Assembly: GCF_000018425.1 (NCBI RefSeq)
Contig: NC_010424.1
Span: 1,178,001 to 1,242,000, forward strand
DNA from: Candidatus Desulforudis audaxviator MP104C
GTDB taxonomy: Bacteria; Bacillota; Desulfotomaculia; Desulfotomaculales; Desulforudaceae
Direction of reading: 5' to 3'
Length of the DNA stretch: 64,000 nucleotides
In this document: piece by piece, positions 50,289 through 59,352 of the stretch
Position numbering within the stretch: the first letter of the stretch is position 1
Layout of the letters: every line of letters begins with the position of its first letter
Notes under the pieces: model-generated
What the model was told of the DNA's origin: nothing
Seen by the model: only the letters and a program-made list of their open reading frames with translations
The model's database searches: none
Made by a program: the position numbers and the translations under genes

Positions 50289-51652
50289 AATCCGGTTCCC
50301 CCTTGAGTTTTTCTGTTGACTGACCTTCGTTCATGCCCCCGATCAAAGCTGCGATACTCCCTGATGATCAGCCTTACCAGTTCCCGCGGCCCGGAAGCAC
50401 CAACGACGGGGGCTCCGAGTTGCCGACCCAGTTCGGCCGTGGTCATGTCGTCCAGGAATGCGTGACCATCCTTGAGCGCAGAACCCGGCACTACCACCAG
50501 ATCGGCGGGGGGTCCACCCGCCAGCTGTTCTGCGATGTCGCCCCCCGAAAGCAGGCCGCTGACCGTGACCGTTTGGCCGAAGAATTCGTTGTTGATCACG
50601 GCCAGGCGCACCTCGAGCCCATCCACCCGGTTCAGCCGCTTCACCAGAGGCTCGACAAGCGCCTCGGCCAATCGCCCGCTGACTACGGTCACCCTCCGGG
50701 GAGGCACCCGGTCGGGCAGCCCTGGTTCCACCGCCGACCACTCGTCCAGGAAGAGCCTGACCATCCCGATCCCGTTCTCTAACTGCGGAAAGCCGTCGTA
50801 GGCCTCGGCTGGCGGTACGTCGCACCCTGCGAGCAGGTAGAACTCGTCGGCCGCATACACAAAGGATTTGCCGTAACGTTTCCGGTACTGCCCCTGCCAG
50901 GCGGCAACCGCCGCCACCAACGCCTGCGCTCCGGGAGCGGTGAAACCGCTAAGGGGGTAAAGCCCTTCCCGGTAGCGGGTCCGGCCCACCGGTACCACAC
51001 CCACCGACTGGACCGAAGGCCAGAGGGTCGCCAGGTCTTTCACCGTGCGCGACAGTTCATCCCCGTCATTTAAGCCCGGGCAGAGCACCACCTGGGTATG
51101 CACCTCGATGCCTGCCGCCTTGAGCAGGCGCAACTGGCCCATAATCCCCCCGGCGCGGGGGTGGCCCATCAGCCGGCGGCGCAGGGCCGGGTTCGTGGTG
51201 TGGACCGAAACATACAGTGGGCTCAAGCGCTGGCCGGCGATGCGCCTCAGGTCCCGTTCATCCACGTTGGTGAGGGTGATGAAGTTGCCTTCCAGAAATG
51301 AAAGCCGGTAGTCGTCGTCCTTGATATACAGGGATGACCGCAGTCCAGGCCGCATCTGGTCCACGAAGCAAAACAGGCACCGGTTCCGGCAGCGGTTCAT
51401 TTTCGGAAAAGGTGCGACGAAACTCAAACCCAGGTCCTCGCCGTCTTCCTTGTCAATCTCCAGGAGCCATTGCTCCCCGTCCTTCTTGGCCACCAGCACA
51501 TTGAGCCGCTCGTCGGTTGAATAGAATCGGTAGTCGATCAAATCCTCGAGGACGACGCCGTTAATGGCGATGACCCGGTCACCGGGGGCCAGCTCTAACT
51601 CTGCGGCGATGCTGCCCGGCCGTACTGCCTGTACAACCAAGCCCTCTGACAA
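50285..51652 (-). CDS. DUF512 radical SAM protein with PDZ-like N-terminus
   Basis: A 455-residue protein in three parts: PDZ-like domain (about 3-65, with RPGSIAAELELAPGDRVIAING), a radical SAM core whose Cys motif is C88-x3-C92-x2-C95 in NRCRNRCLFCFVDQM, and the C-terminal DUF512 (from about 280, FYLLAG, FPQLENGIGMVRLF). Function unknown but conserved next to der in Clostridia. TTG at 51652 is preferred: AAAGGAGG lies eight bases before it and the PDZ begins there; the ATG 30 bases upstream has a weaker site. Confidence 0.92.
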   Translation of the reverse strand: MSEGLVVQAVRPGSIAAELELAPGDRVIAINGVVLEDLIDYRFYSTDERLNVLVAKKDGEQWLLEIDKEDGEDLGLSFVAPFPKMNRCRNRCLFCFVDQMRPGLRSSLYIKDDDYRLSFLEGNFITLTNVDERDLRRIAGQRLSPLYVSVHTTNPALRRRLMGHPRAGGIMGQLRLLKAAGIEVHTQVVLCPGLNDGDELSRTVKDLATLWPSVQSVGVVPVGRTRYREGLYPLSGFTAPGAQALVAAVAAWQGQYRKRYGKSFVYAADEFYLLAGCDVPPAEAYDGFPQLENGIGMVRLFLDEWSAVEPGLPDRVPPRRVTVVSGRLAEALVEPLVKRLNRVDGLEVRLAVINNEFFGQTVTVSGLLSGGDIAEQLAGGPPADLVVVPGSALKDGHAFLDDMTTAELGRQLGAPVVGASGPRELVRLIIREYRSFDRGHERRSVNRKTQGGTGL

Positions 51653-52106
51653 TCCCGGCCCCTCCTTTACTACCAGCATTATCCCCCAGTTCGCCTGAGC
51701 CGTCAACGCTGATCGACCGGGAGGGGAACAGGCGCCTGCTTTCCAGCCGTTCCAGCAGCCACCGGCCGACCCCGTAGAACCCGATGCGGTAACAAAAAGC
51801 CGCCAGTCGGAGCTTGGAGTCCGGCGGCACGGTGATCCGGTGCACGGCGTATAGTTCTTGTCCGATGTCAAACATGTCGCAGAAAGTGCCGATCAGCCGG
51901 GGGAGCAGTCTCTGGTCCGCCCGTGCCCAGACGGCGTACACCTCCCGGTCTTCCGGGTCTCTCCCGGTGTATATGAACCGGTACTGGTGATCAAGAAAGG
52001 TCAACGAACCAGTGCGGGTTTTCCCTTCCCCACCGGTTGCGGCGGCCGCCCGGTCCAGCGCGAAAAGGCCTGCCAGCGGCGTATTGTGCACATAAAAGAC
52101 TTTCAA
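51579..52106 (-). CDS. DUF3189 family protein, first of a tandem pair, extended C-terminus
   Basis: A 175-residue protein starting MKVFYVHNTPLAGLFALDRAAAATG, with YRFIYTGRDPEDREVYAVWARADQRLLPRLIGTF matching its neighbour (HYYGQDPAGHQVYIVGRRNHGAE). DUF3189 proteins are known from spore-forming Clostridia; the function is not established. Homology to the paralogue ends near residue 135; the last 40 or so residues are Gly/Arg-rich and overlap the DUF512 start by 74 bp, as expected if an old stop was lost. The start overlaps the second gene (ATGA). Confidence 0.8.
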   Translation of the reverse strand: MKVFYVHNTPLAGLFALDRAAAATGGEGKTRTGSLTFLDHQYRFIYTGRDPEDREVYAVWARADQRLLPRLIGTFCDMFDIGQELYAVHRITVPPDSKLRLAAFCYRIGFYGVGRWLLERLESRRLFPSRSISVDGSGELGDNAGSKGGAGIVRGLGCTGSTAGQHRRRVRAGPR

Positions 52107-52561
52107 TCCTCCGGCAACTCCTTCTTGGCCTCGTCCACCAGCCCGACCACTTTCCGGTAGGCCTTGCGCGACCCCCAGGTGACCAGAAACCTCCCGATGG
52201 CCTTGAGCCCCATTCCTCGGGACAGGTATCCGCCCAACTGCATCGCCCAGTTCAGGGCAGGGGTAGAATCCACCACTTTCAGACCGGTCTGGAGGCCGAA
52301 CGCCGAGTACAGTCCGGCCAGGATCATCTCCGTTTCCGCCCCGTGATTGCGGCGTCCAACGATGTAGACCTGGTGCCCGGCCGGATCCTGCCCGTAATAG
52401 TGGATCCGGCCGTAATCATCACCGTCCTGCTTGTCGTAAAGCGGCAGGGATAAAAGCTTATCCGGGGTGGGAATCTCATCGGGCGCCAGCATCCCCGTAT
52501 GCACGGCCGCAGCCAGAACCGAGGAGTGGGTGCCTCCAAAACAGTGGTATAGGACCTTCAA
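52103..52561 (-). CDS. DUF3189 family protein, second of a tandem pair
   Basis: A 152-residue member of DUF3189: KVLYHCFGGTHSSVLAAAVHTGML at the N-terminus, then the conserved IHYYGQDPAGHQVYIVGRRNHGAETEMILAGL, and ALNWAMQLGGYLSRGMGLKAIGRFLVTWGSRKAYRKVVGLVDEAK. No signal peptide; the glycine-rich first loop resembles a P-loop only superficially (no GKS/T). TTG start eight bases after AAGGAG. It lies between spoIIP and its paralogue, consistent with a sporulation link. Confidence 0.88.
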   Translation of the reverse strand: MKVLYHCFGGTHSSVLAAAVHTGMLAPDEIPTPDKLLSLPLYDKQDGDDYGRIHYYGQDPAGHQVYIVGRRNHGAETEMILAGLYSAFGLQTGLKVVDSTPALNWAMQLGGYLSRGMGLKAIGRFLVTWGSRKAYRKVVGLVDEAKKELPED

Positions 52562-52579
52562 CGACCCGACTCCTTTGCT

Positions 52580-53773
52580 CTATTGTTCCGGCTTGTTCTT
52601 GTCGTCACGCCTTTCCTTCAGTTTCAGCGGTTTGCCCAGCAGCCTGAAATCAAACTCCCGGCTCAAGAACTGGTGCAACTTCTCCCGGGCCTGCGGCACG
52701 CCCCCGGCTGAGATCACCAGGTACGCCGCCACCGCCAGAATCACCGCAAGGGCGATGCCGAAAGCCACCCGCCATCCGGCGACACCACCCGCCTGGTCGG
52801 GTCCAGCGGCGTCCACCCCAAGGACGGCCGGAACGGCGGCAGCCAGAAGCGACACCCCGCCCTTGGCCTCCGACTTGCTGTTCGTGTAGGTGCCGGCCTC
52901 GATCAGGATGGCGGTGGAAATCAGGTCCTGGTTATAGTTGCCCCGGGCCATGAAGATCTCCTTGACCACGTTGGGGTTTGCTTCATTCGCCCGGGCCATC
53001 AGCCGCCGGGCGAAGTCGATGTTGGCGTCCCGTTTGGGGTTTTGCCGCCCCACCACCAATCGGACCTGGCTGACTGTCTGTCCCTGGATCTGTTCGCGGA
53101 AAAACTCCGGATCCGGCACCCCGTCCCGGTGGATGTCAATCAGGGCGGCCGGATTGCGCTCCAGCAACTGGACCGCAGTCCTTCGGGAGCGTTCATAGGC
53201 CTGGGCGTCGTGGGGATTGTGGTTGGTGGTGTCGTGAAATACGGACAACCCCTGCTGACGCAGGCTTTGCGCGAAGATCCGGCCAACTTCGATGATGTCC
53301 CCATGGTCCTCAAAGGCCCTTCCCGAGTCCGGCACGTAGGATTCCATGGTGTGCGAATGGTATACGGCTACGTCCAGCCCGCCCCGGCGGCCCCCCTGCG
53401 GCGCCTGCGCGGGCAAAGTCAACTCGTCGCCGTAATGGCTGAAATAGTCCAACCAAGCCAGGAGGTTACGGTCCAGACCCAAAAGGCGCGCCTCGGCGAT
53501 GTCGTTGTCGACACGCACCACCCGGTAGTGTTCCGCTTGGGCGGTGATAACCTCGTCACCAATGAATACCTGCCGGCTGGTCTTGGTGATCACCTTGCCT
53601 TGTTCGTCCACCACCGTCGTGTATTGACCTGCCTCATGATCACAAAAGTCCAGGCTGATCGTCTCCGCCTTGGTCCAAACGGTCATCCCTCTTTCCGGCC
53701 CCAGGTAACCGATCACCGCCAGGGTGACTAGAAAGCACACCAGCACCAATCTTACGACGAGTTTACTCCCCAT
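52580..53773 (-). CDS. spoIIP: Stage II sporulation protein P
   Basis: Peptidoglycan amidase/endopeptidase used with SpoIID/SpoIIM in engulfment; 397 residues. One N-terminal helix (about 5-25), an extracytoplasmic amidase domain with VAVYHSHTMESYVPDSG (near 135-152), VFHDTTNHNPHDAQAYERSR and ALIDIHRDGVPDP, and unusually a second hydrophobic segment (about 325-355) and a cytoplasmic basic tail. ATG at 53773 follows GGGAGG by eight bases. It shows that the organism belongs to an endospore-forming lineage. Confidence 0.94.
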   Translation of the reverse strand: MGSKLVVRLVLVCFLVTLAVIGYLGPERGMTVWTKAETISLDFCDHEAGQYTTVVDEQGKVITKTSRQVFIGDEVITAQAEHYRVVRVDNDIAEARLLGLDRNLLAWLDYFSHYGDELTLPAQAPQGGRRGGLDVAVYHSHTMESYVPDSGRAFEDHGDIIEVGRIFAQSLRQQGLSVFHDTTNHNPHDAQAYERSRRTAVQLLERNPAALIDIHRDGVPDPEFFREQIQGQTVSQVRLVVGRQNPKRDANIDFARRLMARANEANPNVVKEIFMARGNYNQDLISTAILIEAGTYTNSKSEAKGGVSLLAAAVPAVLGVDAAGPDQAGGVAGWRVAFGIALAVILAVAAYLVISAGGVPQAREKLHQFLSREFDFRLLGKPLKLKERRDDKNKPEQ

Positions 53774-54479
53774 CTTTCCGGCCTCCCTCATCTTCCCCGG
53801 GTGTTCTCAGGTCTACGAGCAAAGAAGGATCCCGCCCCTTAGTCCGGGGTCCGCCCTGGACGCGCTCCCTGAGTTCACCAGCGATTTCCGCCAGCAGCAC
53901 GGCCAGTACACCGGCCACTACCACCACGTCAAAAACCCCGGCACCGCCGAAATGGACCAAGCCAGTCAGCCCGCGGGTGGCCAGGAGCGCCCCGTGAAAC
54001 ACGTCGGCCAGCAGTACGCCCAGGGTGGCCGCAATCCAGGCACCGCGTCGGGACCGCCCCACGGCGTAAGCGATGACGGCGGCTACTACCGGGTAAATGT
54101 AGATGATGTCGGCGAAGGCGAAACGCCCCGCCGGTTCGGGAAGTCCCGTCATTAAGAAGGAACCGATCCCGAAGACCACCACGGCGGTGATCAGCGCGGC
54201 AACCAGCGCCCTGGCCACCTCAAACCCGGTACCCGCGCGGCTGAGGAGGTAAACAGCCAGGGCAATCGGAACCAGCGCTCCACCAACGTTAATGGCGAAC
54301 GCGATGTTTCCGATGGCGAAGGGGATGTCGATCAGGCTACCCACGATCAGGGTCCCTAGTATCACCAGGGCCGCCCTGTCGGTCAGCCGGAGGCGGTCCA
54401 GTACCCGCTGCGCCGCCCCCAGGTAAATCAGTACCGAAACCACGATCAGGATGATGATGCCTACCGGCAAGTTCTGCAT
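53763..54479 (-). CDS. DUF1614 family membrane protein
   Basis: A 238-residue membrane protein of six or seven helices. It starts QNLPVGIIILIVVSVLIYLGAAQRVLDRLRL and carries the DUF1614 motifs LIVGSLIDIPFA and NVGGALVPIALAVYLL; the C-terminal 40 residues are cytoplasmic and charged, with LLVDLRTPGEDE. Function unknown. ATG at 54479 with GGAG eight bases upstream. The 3' end overlaps spoIIP by 11 bp. Confidence 0.88.
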   Translation of the reverse strand: MQNLPVGIIILIVVSVLIYLGAAQRVLDRLRLTDRAALVILGTLIVGSLIDIPFAIGNIAFAINVGGALVPIALAVYLLSRAGTGFEVARALVAALITAVVVFGIGSFLMTGLPEPAGRFAFADIIYIYPVVAAVIAYAVGRSRRGAWIAATLGVLLADVFHGALLATRGLTGLVHFGGAGVFDVVVVAGVLAVLLAEIAGELRERVQGGPRTKGRDPSLLVDLRTPGEDEGGRKDGE

Positions 54480-54557
54480 GGCACCTGCTCCTTCCAGACG
54501 CCGATTGATGTTGAGAGTATGCTTCCCCGGCCGCACCAAAATATGCAATTGCAAACC

Positions 54558-54591
54558 GAAAAGCCCCGGCGGTTAATCGCCGGGGCTTTTC
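54558..54591 (-). terminator. Strong intrinsic terminator after ispH/S1
   Basis: Perfect 14-bp stem: GAAAAGCCCCGGCG (54558-54571) with CGCCGGGGCTTTTC (54578-54591) around a 6-nt loop, 13 bp past the stop of the IspH-S1 gene. It separates the aromatic/lipid block from the DUF1614-spoIIP block. Confidence 0.9.
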
Positions 54592-54604
54592 AGAAAAACA
54601 ATTG

Positions 54605-56638
54605 CTAATTCTTATGGAGCAGGTCCCCGAAAACGTCTCCGATGGTTACCTCGCTCCCCTGGTCGTTGTGATAATCCTTGTCCTTGACCACTTCCCGCAA
54701 GGAGAGCCGGATCCGCTTGTTCTCGTCGTCCACGCTCAGCACCTTCACATTTATCTGCTGGCCCTCCGCAATGACATCCTCCGGCTTGGCCACGTGCCAG
54801 TCGGCCAGGTGGGAGATGTGCACCAGGCCCTCAACCCCGGGTTCCAATTCAACGAAAGCCCCGAACGGCACCAGTCGGACCACCCGGGCGCTGACCACGC
54901 TCCCGACGGGGTAGTTCTCCACGACCTGCTCCCAGGGATTAGGCAGCACTTGTTTCAAGCTCAGCGACACTTTCTCATTCTCCCGGTCGATCCGCAGCAC
55001 CTGGACTTCCAGTTCGTCCCCCACCTTGAGCACTTCGGACGGGTGGTTAATGCGGTGCCAGGAAATCTCGGAAATGTGCAGCAAACCGTCTAGGCCGCCG
55101 ATGTCCACAAAGGCACCAAACTGGGTCAGCCGCCGGACAACCCCCTTCACGACATCGCCCTCCTGGGTGGTTTCCAACGTTTCCTTCCGTTTCCGTGAGT
55201 ACTCTTCCTCCAGCAGTACTTTCCGGGATAGGATCACTTTCTTACGGGCCTTGTTGAGCTCGATAATCCGGGCGGATATTTCCCGGCCCACATATTGGCT
55301 CAAGTCCTCCACGTAGCCTCTCTCCACCTGTGACGCCGGTAAGAACGAACGCACACCCAGGTCCACAAGCAGTCCGCCTTTAACCACTTCACGGACGACA
55401 CCCCTGACGGTTTCCCCGCCGTGAAAGGCCTTGTCCAACGTATCCCAGGCCTTGACCGCGTCGGCCCTGCCTTTGGAAAGGATGATCCGGCCCTCGTTGT
55501 CCTCGGCCTTGACTACCCAAACATCTATCTCGTCTCCCACCTGAACTACCTCGTCGGGGGAGCTAACATCATAGCAAGACAGCTCACGTAACGGCACAAC
55601 ACCCTCCGACTTCGCCCCGACATCCACCAGAACCTCGTCCTGACCGACCTGAACAATCACGCCCCTGACGATATCCCCGCTCCTGAGGGACCTCACCGGT
55701 GTGGTCTGCAATTCTTCCTCCGGGCTCACAACCTCTTCCTCCGGGTTCGCGACCTCTTGTTCCGGGTTCACCTCTTCCTCTGGACCGACAACCTCTTCCT
55801 TCTCCGACAATTCTTCCATTCGCCTCTTAACCTCCTCAATAATCCAATCAGGTGTTGACGCTCCCGCCGTCAGGCCGGCGACCGTGCAACCCCGGAACCA
55901 TTCCGACTGCAACTGGTCTCCGGTTTCGATGTGGTAGGTCGGAGTGCCGCTCAGGCGGCACAGACCAGTAAGCTTGCGGGTGTTGGCACTGTCGATGCCC
56001 CCGACAACCACCATCACGTCCACCTGCCGGGCCAGCGTGAGGGCGGCGTTCTGGCGCTCCACCACCGCGTTGCAGATGGTGTCGCACACCAATACCTCCC
56101 CCATCCTGGACTTCAGCTCCTCCACCACCGCCTCCAGGTTCGCGTGCGGCTGCGTAGTCTGGGCCACCACCCCGACCCGCGGATAGAAGGGCAGAGCACT
56201 CGCTTCCACCCGGTCTTCCACCACTACGGCCTGGCCGTTCGTCCAGCCCACAATCCCCCTTACCTCCGGGTGCTTCCGGTCACCAACCACGATCACCTGG
56301 TGTCCGGAGTCGTTCAAATCACAGGCCAGCCGTTGCGCACGCTTCACGAAGGGGCAGGTCGCGTCCACCACCGTGAATCCCAACTCCCGGGTCTTCTCCA
56401 ACAGCTTGGGCTCCACGCCGTGGGAACGAATAATCAATGTTCCGCGCGGCACCCGTTCAATCTCCTCGACAACCTCGATTCCTTGCTCGGCGAGATAGGC
56501 CACCACCTGGGGGTTATGAATCAAGGGTCCCAGGCTGTAGATGGGAGGGGCTGTTTCGCGGACCGTCTTCAGCGCCAGATCAATGGCCCGGTGCACCCCG
56601 AAACAAAAACCCGCCTTTGTGGCCAATCTCACTTCCAT
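54605..56638 (-). CDS. ispH: IspH fused to a four-repeat ribosomal S1-like protein
   Basis: Bifunctional-looking 677-residue protein. Residues 1-282 are HMBPP reductase (last step of the MEP isoprenoid pathway); the three Fe-S cysteines C12, C95 and C189 and the HNPQVV, SHG and TTQPH motifs are all present. An acidic Pro/Glu linker of about 30 residues with repeats of the type PEEEV joins it to four S1 RNA-binding domains (from about 320, 405, 490 and 575). Fused IspH-S1 is known in Clostridia. The RNA role of the S1 part is inferred. Terminator directly downstream. Confidence 0.95.
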   Translation of the reverse strand: MEVRLATKAGFCFGVHRAIDLALKTVRETAPPIYSLGPLIHNPQVVAYLAEQGIEVVEEIERVPRGTLIIRSHGVEPKLLEKTRELGFTVVDATCPFVKRAQRLACDLNDSGHQVIVVGDRKHPEVRGIVGWTNGQAVVVEDRVEASALPFYPRVGVVAQTTQPHANLEAVVEELKSRMGEVLVCDTICNAVVERQNAALTLARQVDVMVVVGGIDSANTRKLTGLCRLSGTPTYHIETGDQLQSEWFRGCTVAGLTAGASTPDWIIEEVKRRMEELSEKEEVVGPEEEVNPEQEVANPEEEVVSPEEELQTTPVRSLRSGDIVRGVIVQVGQDEVLVDVGAKSEGVVPLRELSCYDVSSPDEVVQVGDEIDVWVVKAEDNEGRIILSKGRADAVKAWDTLDKAFHGGETVRGVVREVVKGGLLVDLGVRSFLPASQVERGYVEDLSQYVGREISARIIELNKARKKVILSRKVLLEEEYSRKRKETLETTQEGDVVKGVVRRLTQFGAFVDIGGLDGLLHISEISWHRINHPSEVLKVGDELEVQVLRIDRENEKVSLSLKQVLPNPWEQVVENYPVGSVVSARVVRLVPFGAFVELEPGVEGLVHISHLADWHVAKPEDVIAEGQQINVKVLSVDDENKRIRLSLREVVKDKDYHNDQGSEVTIGDVFGDLLHKN

Positions 56639-56652
56639 GCTTTGAGTTCACC

Positions 56653-57234
56653 TCACGCCTTGAGCAGGGTACCGATTTCTCCCATAACCCGGTTGCTCAT
56701 CTCCTCAAGGACCTCTTTTGAGGGCTTGTTTCCGGCGTATTCCGGAAAGTGGAGCGGTTTTCCGATCCGCACCCGGACTTTGCCAAAAACGCCTTTGGTG
56801 CCGATCAGGGCAACCGGCAGTATGGGGACACCTCCCTTCAAAGCCACCAGCGCCGCCCCGTAGTGAGGCTTTTGAAGCTCACCGCTCTTGCTCCGGGTTC
56901 CCTCCGGAAACATACCCACCACCCGTCCCGCCTTGAGGTGAGCCAGTGCCGTGCGAATCGCCTCCCTGTCCACCGTCTCTCGGTGTACCGGGAATGCCCC
57001 CCAGGCCGTGATGATCGTCCTGAGCACGGGGATCCGGAAAAGCTCGGCCTTCGCCATAAAATAGATCCGCCGGTTCATCACACACCCGCACACCACCGGA
57101 TCCCAGTAACTACTATGGTTAGCGGCGAGAATCAGCCCGCCCGAAACGGGCAGGTTTTCAGCTCCTTTTACCTCCCAGCGCCGCAGTACCAGGAGCACGG
57201 TTCGGCACAGGTGCCAGCAGAACCAGTAAAACAC
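56653..57234 (-). CDS. plsC: 1-acyl-sn-glycerol-3-phosphate acyltransferase
   Basis: Second acylation in phosphatidate synthesis; membrane-associated, 193 residues. The catalytic HX4D box is H40-SSYW-D45; FPEGTRSKSG supplies the phosphate-binding motif, and VPILPVALIGT the fourth block. GTG start immediately after the cmk stop; 14 bp before ispH. It complements plsY and gpsA in the same window. Confidence 0.95.
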   Translation of the reverse strand: MFYWFCWHLCRTVLLVLRRWEVKGAENLPVSGGLILAANHSSYWDPVVCGCVMNRRIYFMAKAELFRIPVLRTIITAWGAFPVHRETVDREAIRTALAHLKAGRVVGMFPEGTRSKSGELQKPHYGAALVALKGGVPILPVALIGTKGVFGKVRVRIGKPLHFPEYAGNKPSKEVLEEMSNRVMGEIGTLLKA

Positions 57235-57933
57235 TTATGTATTGCCCACCTTCGCCACGATCATGGCCACGACCTCGTCCACGGTGAGGTCGGTGGTGTC
57301 GATCACGACGGCATCGGGTGCCACGCAAAGCGGCGCCACGGACCGGCTGCTGTCTATCCGGTCCCGTTCCTCAATCTCTCGCACCAATTGGTCCAAATCA
57401 AGCCGGTAACCCTCTTGGTTCAGCTCTTTCAGGCGCCGTTTCGCCCTTTCCAACGGGGTAGCCGTAACAAAAAACTTGTGCTCGGCGTCCGGCAGGACGG
57501 CCGTGCCGATGTCGCGGCCCTCCATAACGATACCGTCTGCCACGGCAAGCTCACGCTGCAAAAGGGTTAACACCTGCCGTACAGACGGTATACGGGCATA
57601 GTAGGAAACTTGGCGCGATACATCGGGCTCTCTGATGGCCCGGGTAACGTCTTCTCCGTTGAGGTAAACCCGCAGACCCCCGGAACCCGCCTCGAACTTG
57701 AGTTCGGCGCTCCGGACCAGTTCGGTTAACTTCTCTCCGCTGTCCGAAGGAGCTATCCCTGTACGCATACCGAGAAGGGTGATGCCCCGGTACATAGCTC
57801 CGGTATCAACATAGGCGAATCCCAAACTGTCCGCGACCCTTTTGGCTACCGTGCTTTTACCCGCTCCTGCAGGGCCATCAATAGCAATGACGCCCCTCCT
57901 GATCGCCCCGGCCCCCTTTTGCACACCTGGCAT
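57235..57933 (-). CDS. cmk: Cytidylate kinase
   Basis: Phosphorylates CMP/dCMP; 232 residues by the longest frame, about 217 if the shorter start is used. P-loop AIDGPAGAGKST, YVDTGAMYRGITLLGM, VMEGRDIGTAVLPDAEHKFFVTAT and a C-terminal VIDTTDLTVDEVVAMI are standard. The ATG at 57933 has no ribosome-binding site and adds the unconserved MPGVQKGAGAIRRG. AGGAGGGG is ideally placed for ATT at 57888, which begins the conserved IAIDG strand; use of AUU would be unusual. Confidence 0.94.
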   Translation of the reverse strand: MPGVQKGAGAIRRGVIAIDGPAGAGKSTVAKRVADSLGFAYVDTGAMYRGITLLGMRTGIAPSDSGEKLTELVRSAELKFEAGSGGLRVYLNGEDVTRAIREPDVSRQVSYYARIPSVRQVLTLLQRELAVADGIVMEGRDIGTAVLPDAEHKFFVTATPLERAKRRLKELNQEGYRLDLDQLVREIEERDRIDSSRSVAPLCVAPDAVVIDTTDLTVDEVVAMIVAKVGNT

Positions 57934-58017
57934 TGCGGTTGTACTTCGACAAACAAGCGGAATTTCCTTTTTACATTAATAAAAAGGCGAATAAACTGCC
58001 CGGGCTGCTGTTGAATA

Positions 58018-59307
58018 TTATTCTAGGCGCAGGGAATTTAATGCGTGGGCGAATCCGGGGAAAGACACGTCAATGCAGTTGGAATCGCGGATGATGGTAA
58101 CGTCCGACGCGGCCAGACCGGCAACCGCGGCCGCCATCGCAATGCGGTGGTCGCCGTGACTGTTGCAACTGCCTCCCGTGAGCCGCCGCGGTCCCCGGAT
58201 CACCAGGCCGTCAGGCGTCTCCCGGATGTCGGCCCCCAGCGTGGACAGTTCCTTACGGGTTGCGGCCAAACGGTCGGACTCTTTCACCCTCAGTTCCGCG
58301 GCGTCACGGATCACCGTTTCCCCGTCGGCGTACGCCGCGGCCACCGCCAGGACGGGAATTTCGTCAACCAGCCTTGGAATCAGTGCCCCTTCAATCACCG
58401 TGCCGCGCAGGGCGCTTGACCGGACCCGGATGTCGGCCACCGGCTCCCCGCCGCTTTCCCGGGGCCTGCTCACGGATATTCGCGCCCCCATGTTTGCCAG
58501 GGCATCAAGGATTCCGGTCCGGGTTGGATTAACGCCCACATCCTTCAGCACCAGGTCGCTCTCGGGCGTAATCAGGGCAGCGACGATGAAAAAGGCGGCC
58601 GAGGAGATGTCTCCCGGGATCCTGATCTCCCGCCCGCACAGCTCTGGGGAGGGCGCAACCGTCACCGAAGAACCCCGGCGTGCCACCAGTGCCCCGAAAG
58701 CGGCCAGCATCCGCTCGGTATGGTCCCGGGTTGCCACCGGTTCGGTAACCTCCGTCGGACTATCCGCAAACAATCCGGCCAGGAGCAAGGCCGATTTCAA
58801 CTGGGCCGAGGCCACCGGCAGCCGGTACCTGATACCCGAAAGCCGCCCCCCGGCCACGGCGATCGGGGCCAGGTTCGCGTTCCGGCGGCCCAGTATGGTG
58901 GCGCCCATCTCCTGCAGCGGTCCGGTCACCCGACCCATCGGGCGCCGGCGCAGGGAGGCGTCGCCCGTAATCACGCTGAAAAAGGGCTGCCCGGCCAAGA
59001 TACCCAGCATCAGCCGCATGGTGGTCCCGGAATTGCCGGCGTCCAGAACATCCGGGGCCTCGGTCAGGGCCTCGGGCCCGCGGCCCCGAATCCGGATGGT
59101 GTCCCCGTCTGGCCCCTCGATCTCCACGCCGAGGGCCCGAAAGCAGCGCACGGTGGCCAAGCAGTCCTCCCCGGGCAGGAAATTAGTAGCCGCCGTTTCC
59201 CCCCGCGCCAGAGAGCCGAGCATCACCACCCGGTGCGAAATGGATTTGTCCCCCGGGACCCAAGCCTCACCCCGCAGGCCACGGGCCGGCGTGATTTTCA
59301 GGGTCAA
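58018..59307 (-). CDS. aroA: 3-phosphoshikimate 1-carboxyvinyltransferase (EPSP synthase)
   Basis: Sixth step of the shikimate pathway; 429 residues, two-domain. PGDKSISHRVVMLGSLARGE near the N-terminus, LDAGNSGTTMRLMLGILAGQPF (class markers; here LDAGNSGTT), the DEIPVLAVAAAYADGET block and RVKESDRLAAT, then GDHRIAMAAAVAGLAA at the end. The substrate-binding Lys, Asp and Glu residues are intact. TTG start at 59307 with GGTGGTGAG. In the aro/tyr/his/trp run; an 84-bp AT-rich gap separates it from cmk. Confidence 0.95.
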   Translation of the reverse strand: MTLKITPARGLRGEAWVPGDKSISHRVVMLGSLARGETAATNFLPGEDCLATVRCFRALGVEIEGPDGDTIRIRGRGPEALTEAPDVLDAGNSGTTMRLMLGILAGQPFFSVITGDASLRRRPMGRVTGPLQEMGATILGRRNANLAPIAVAGGRLSGIRYRLPVASAQLKSALLLAGLFADSPTEVTEPVATRDHTERMLAAFGALVARRGSSVTVAPSPELCGREIRIPGDISSAAFFIVAALITPESDLVLKDVGVNPTRTGILDALANMGARISVSRPRESGGEPVADIRVRSSALRGTVIEGALIPRLVDEIPVLAVAAAYADGETVIRDAAELRVKESDRLAATRKELSTLGADIRETPDGLVIRGPRRLTGGSCNSHGDHRIAMAAAVAGLAASDVTIIRDSNCIDVSFPGFAHALNSLRLE

Positions 59308-59352
59308 CAGTGCTCACCACCTGTGTCTGTCACGGTTTCCGGGAGGAACGTG

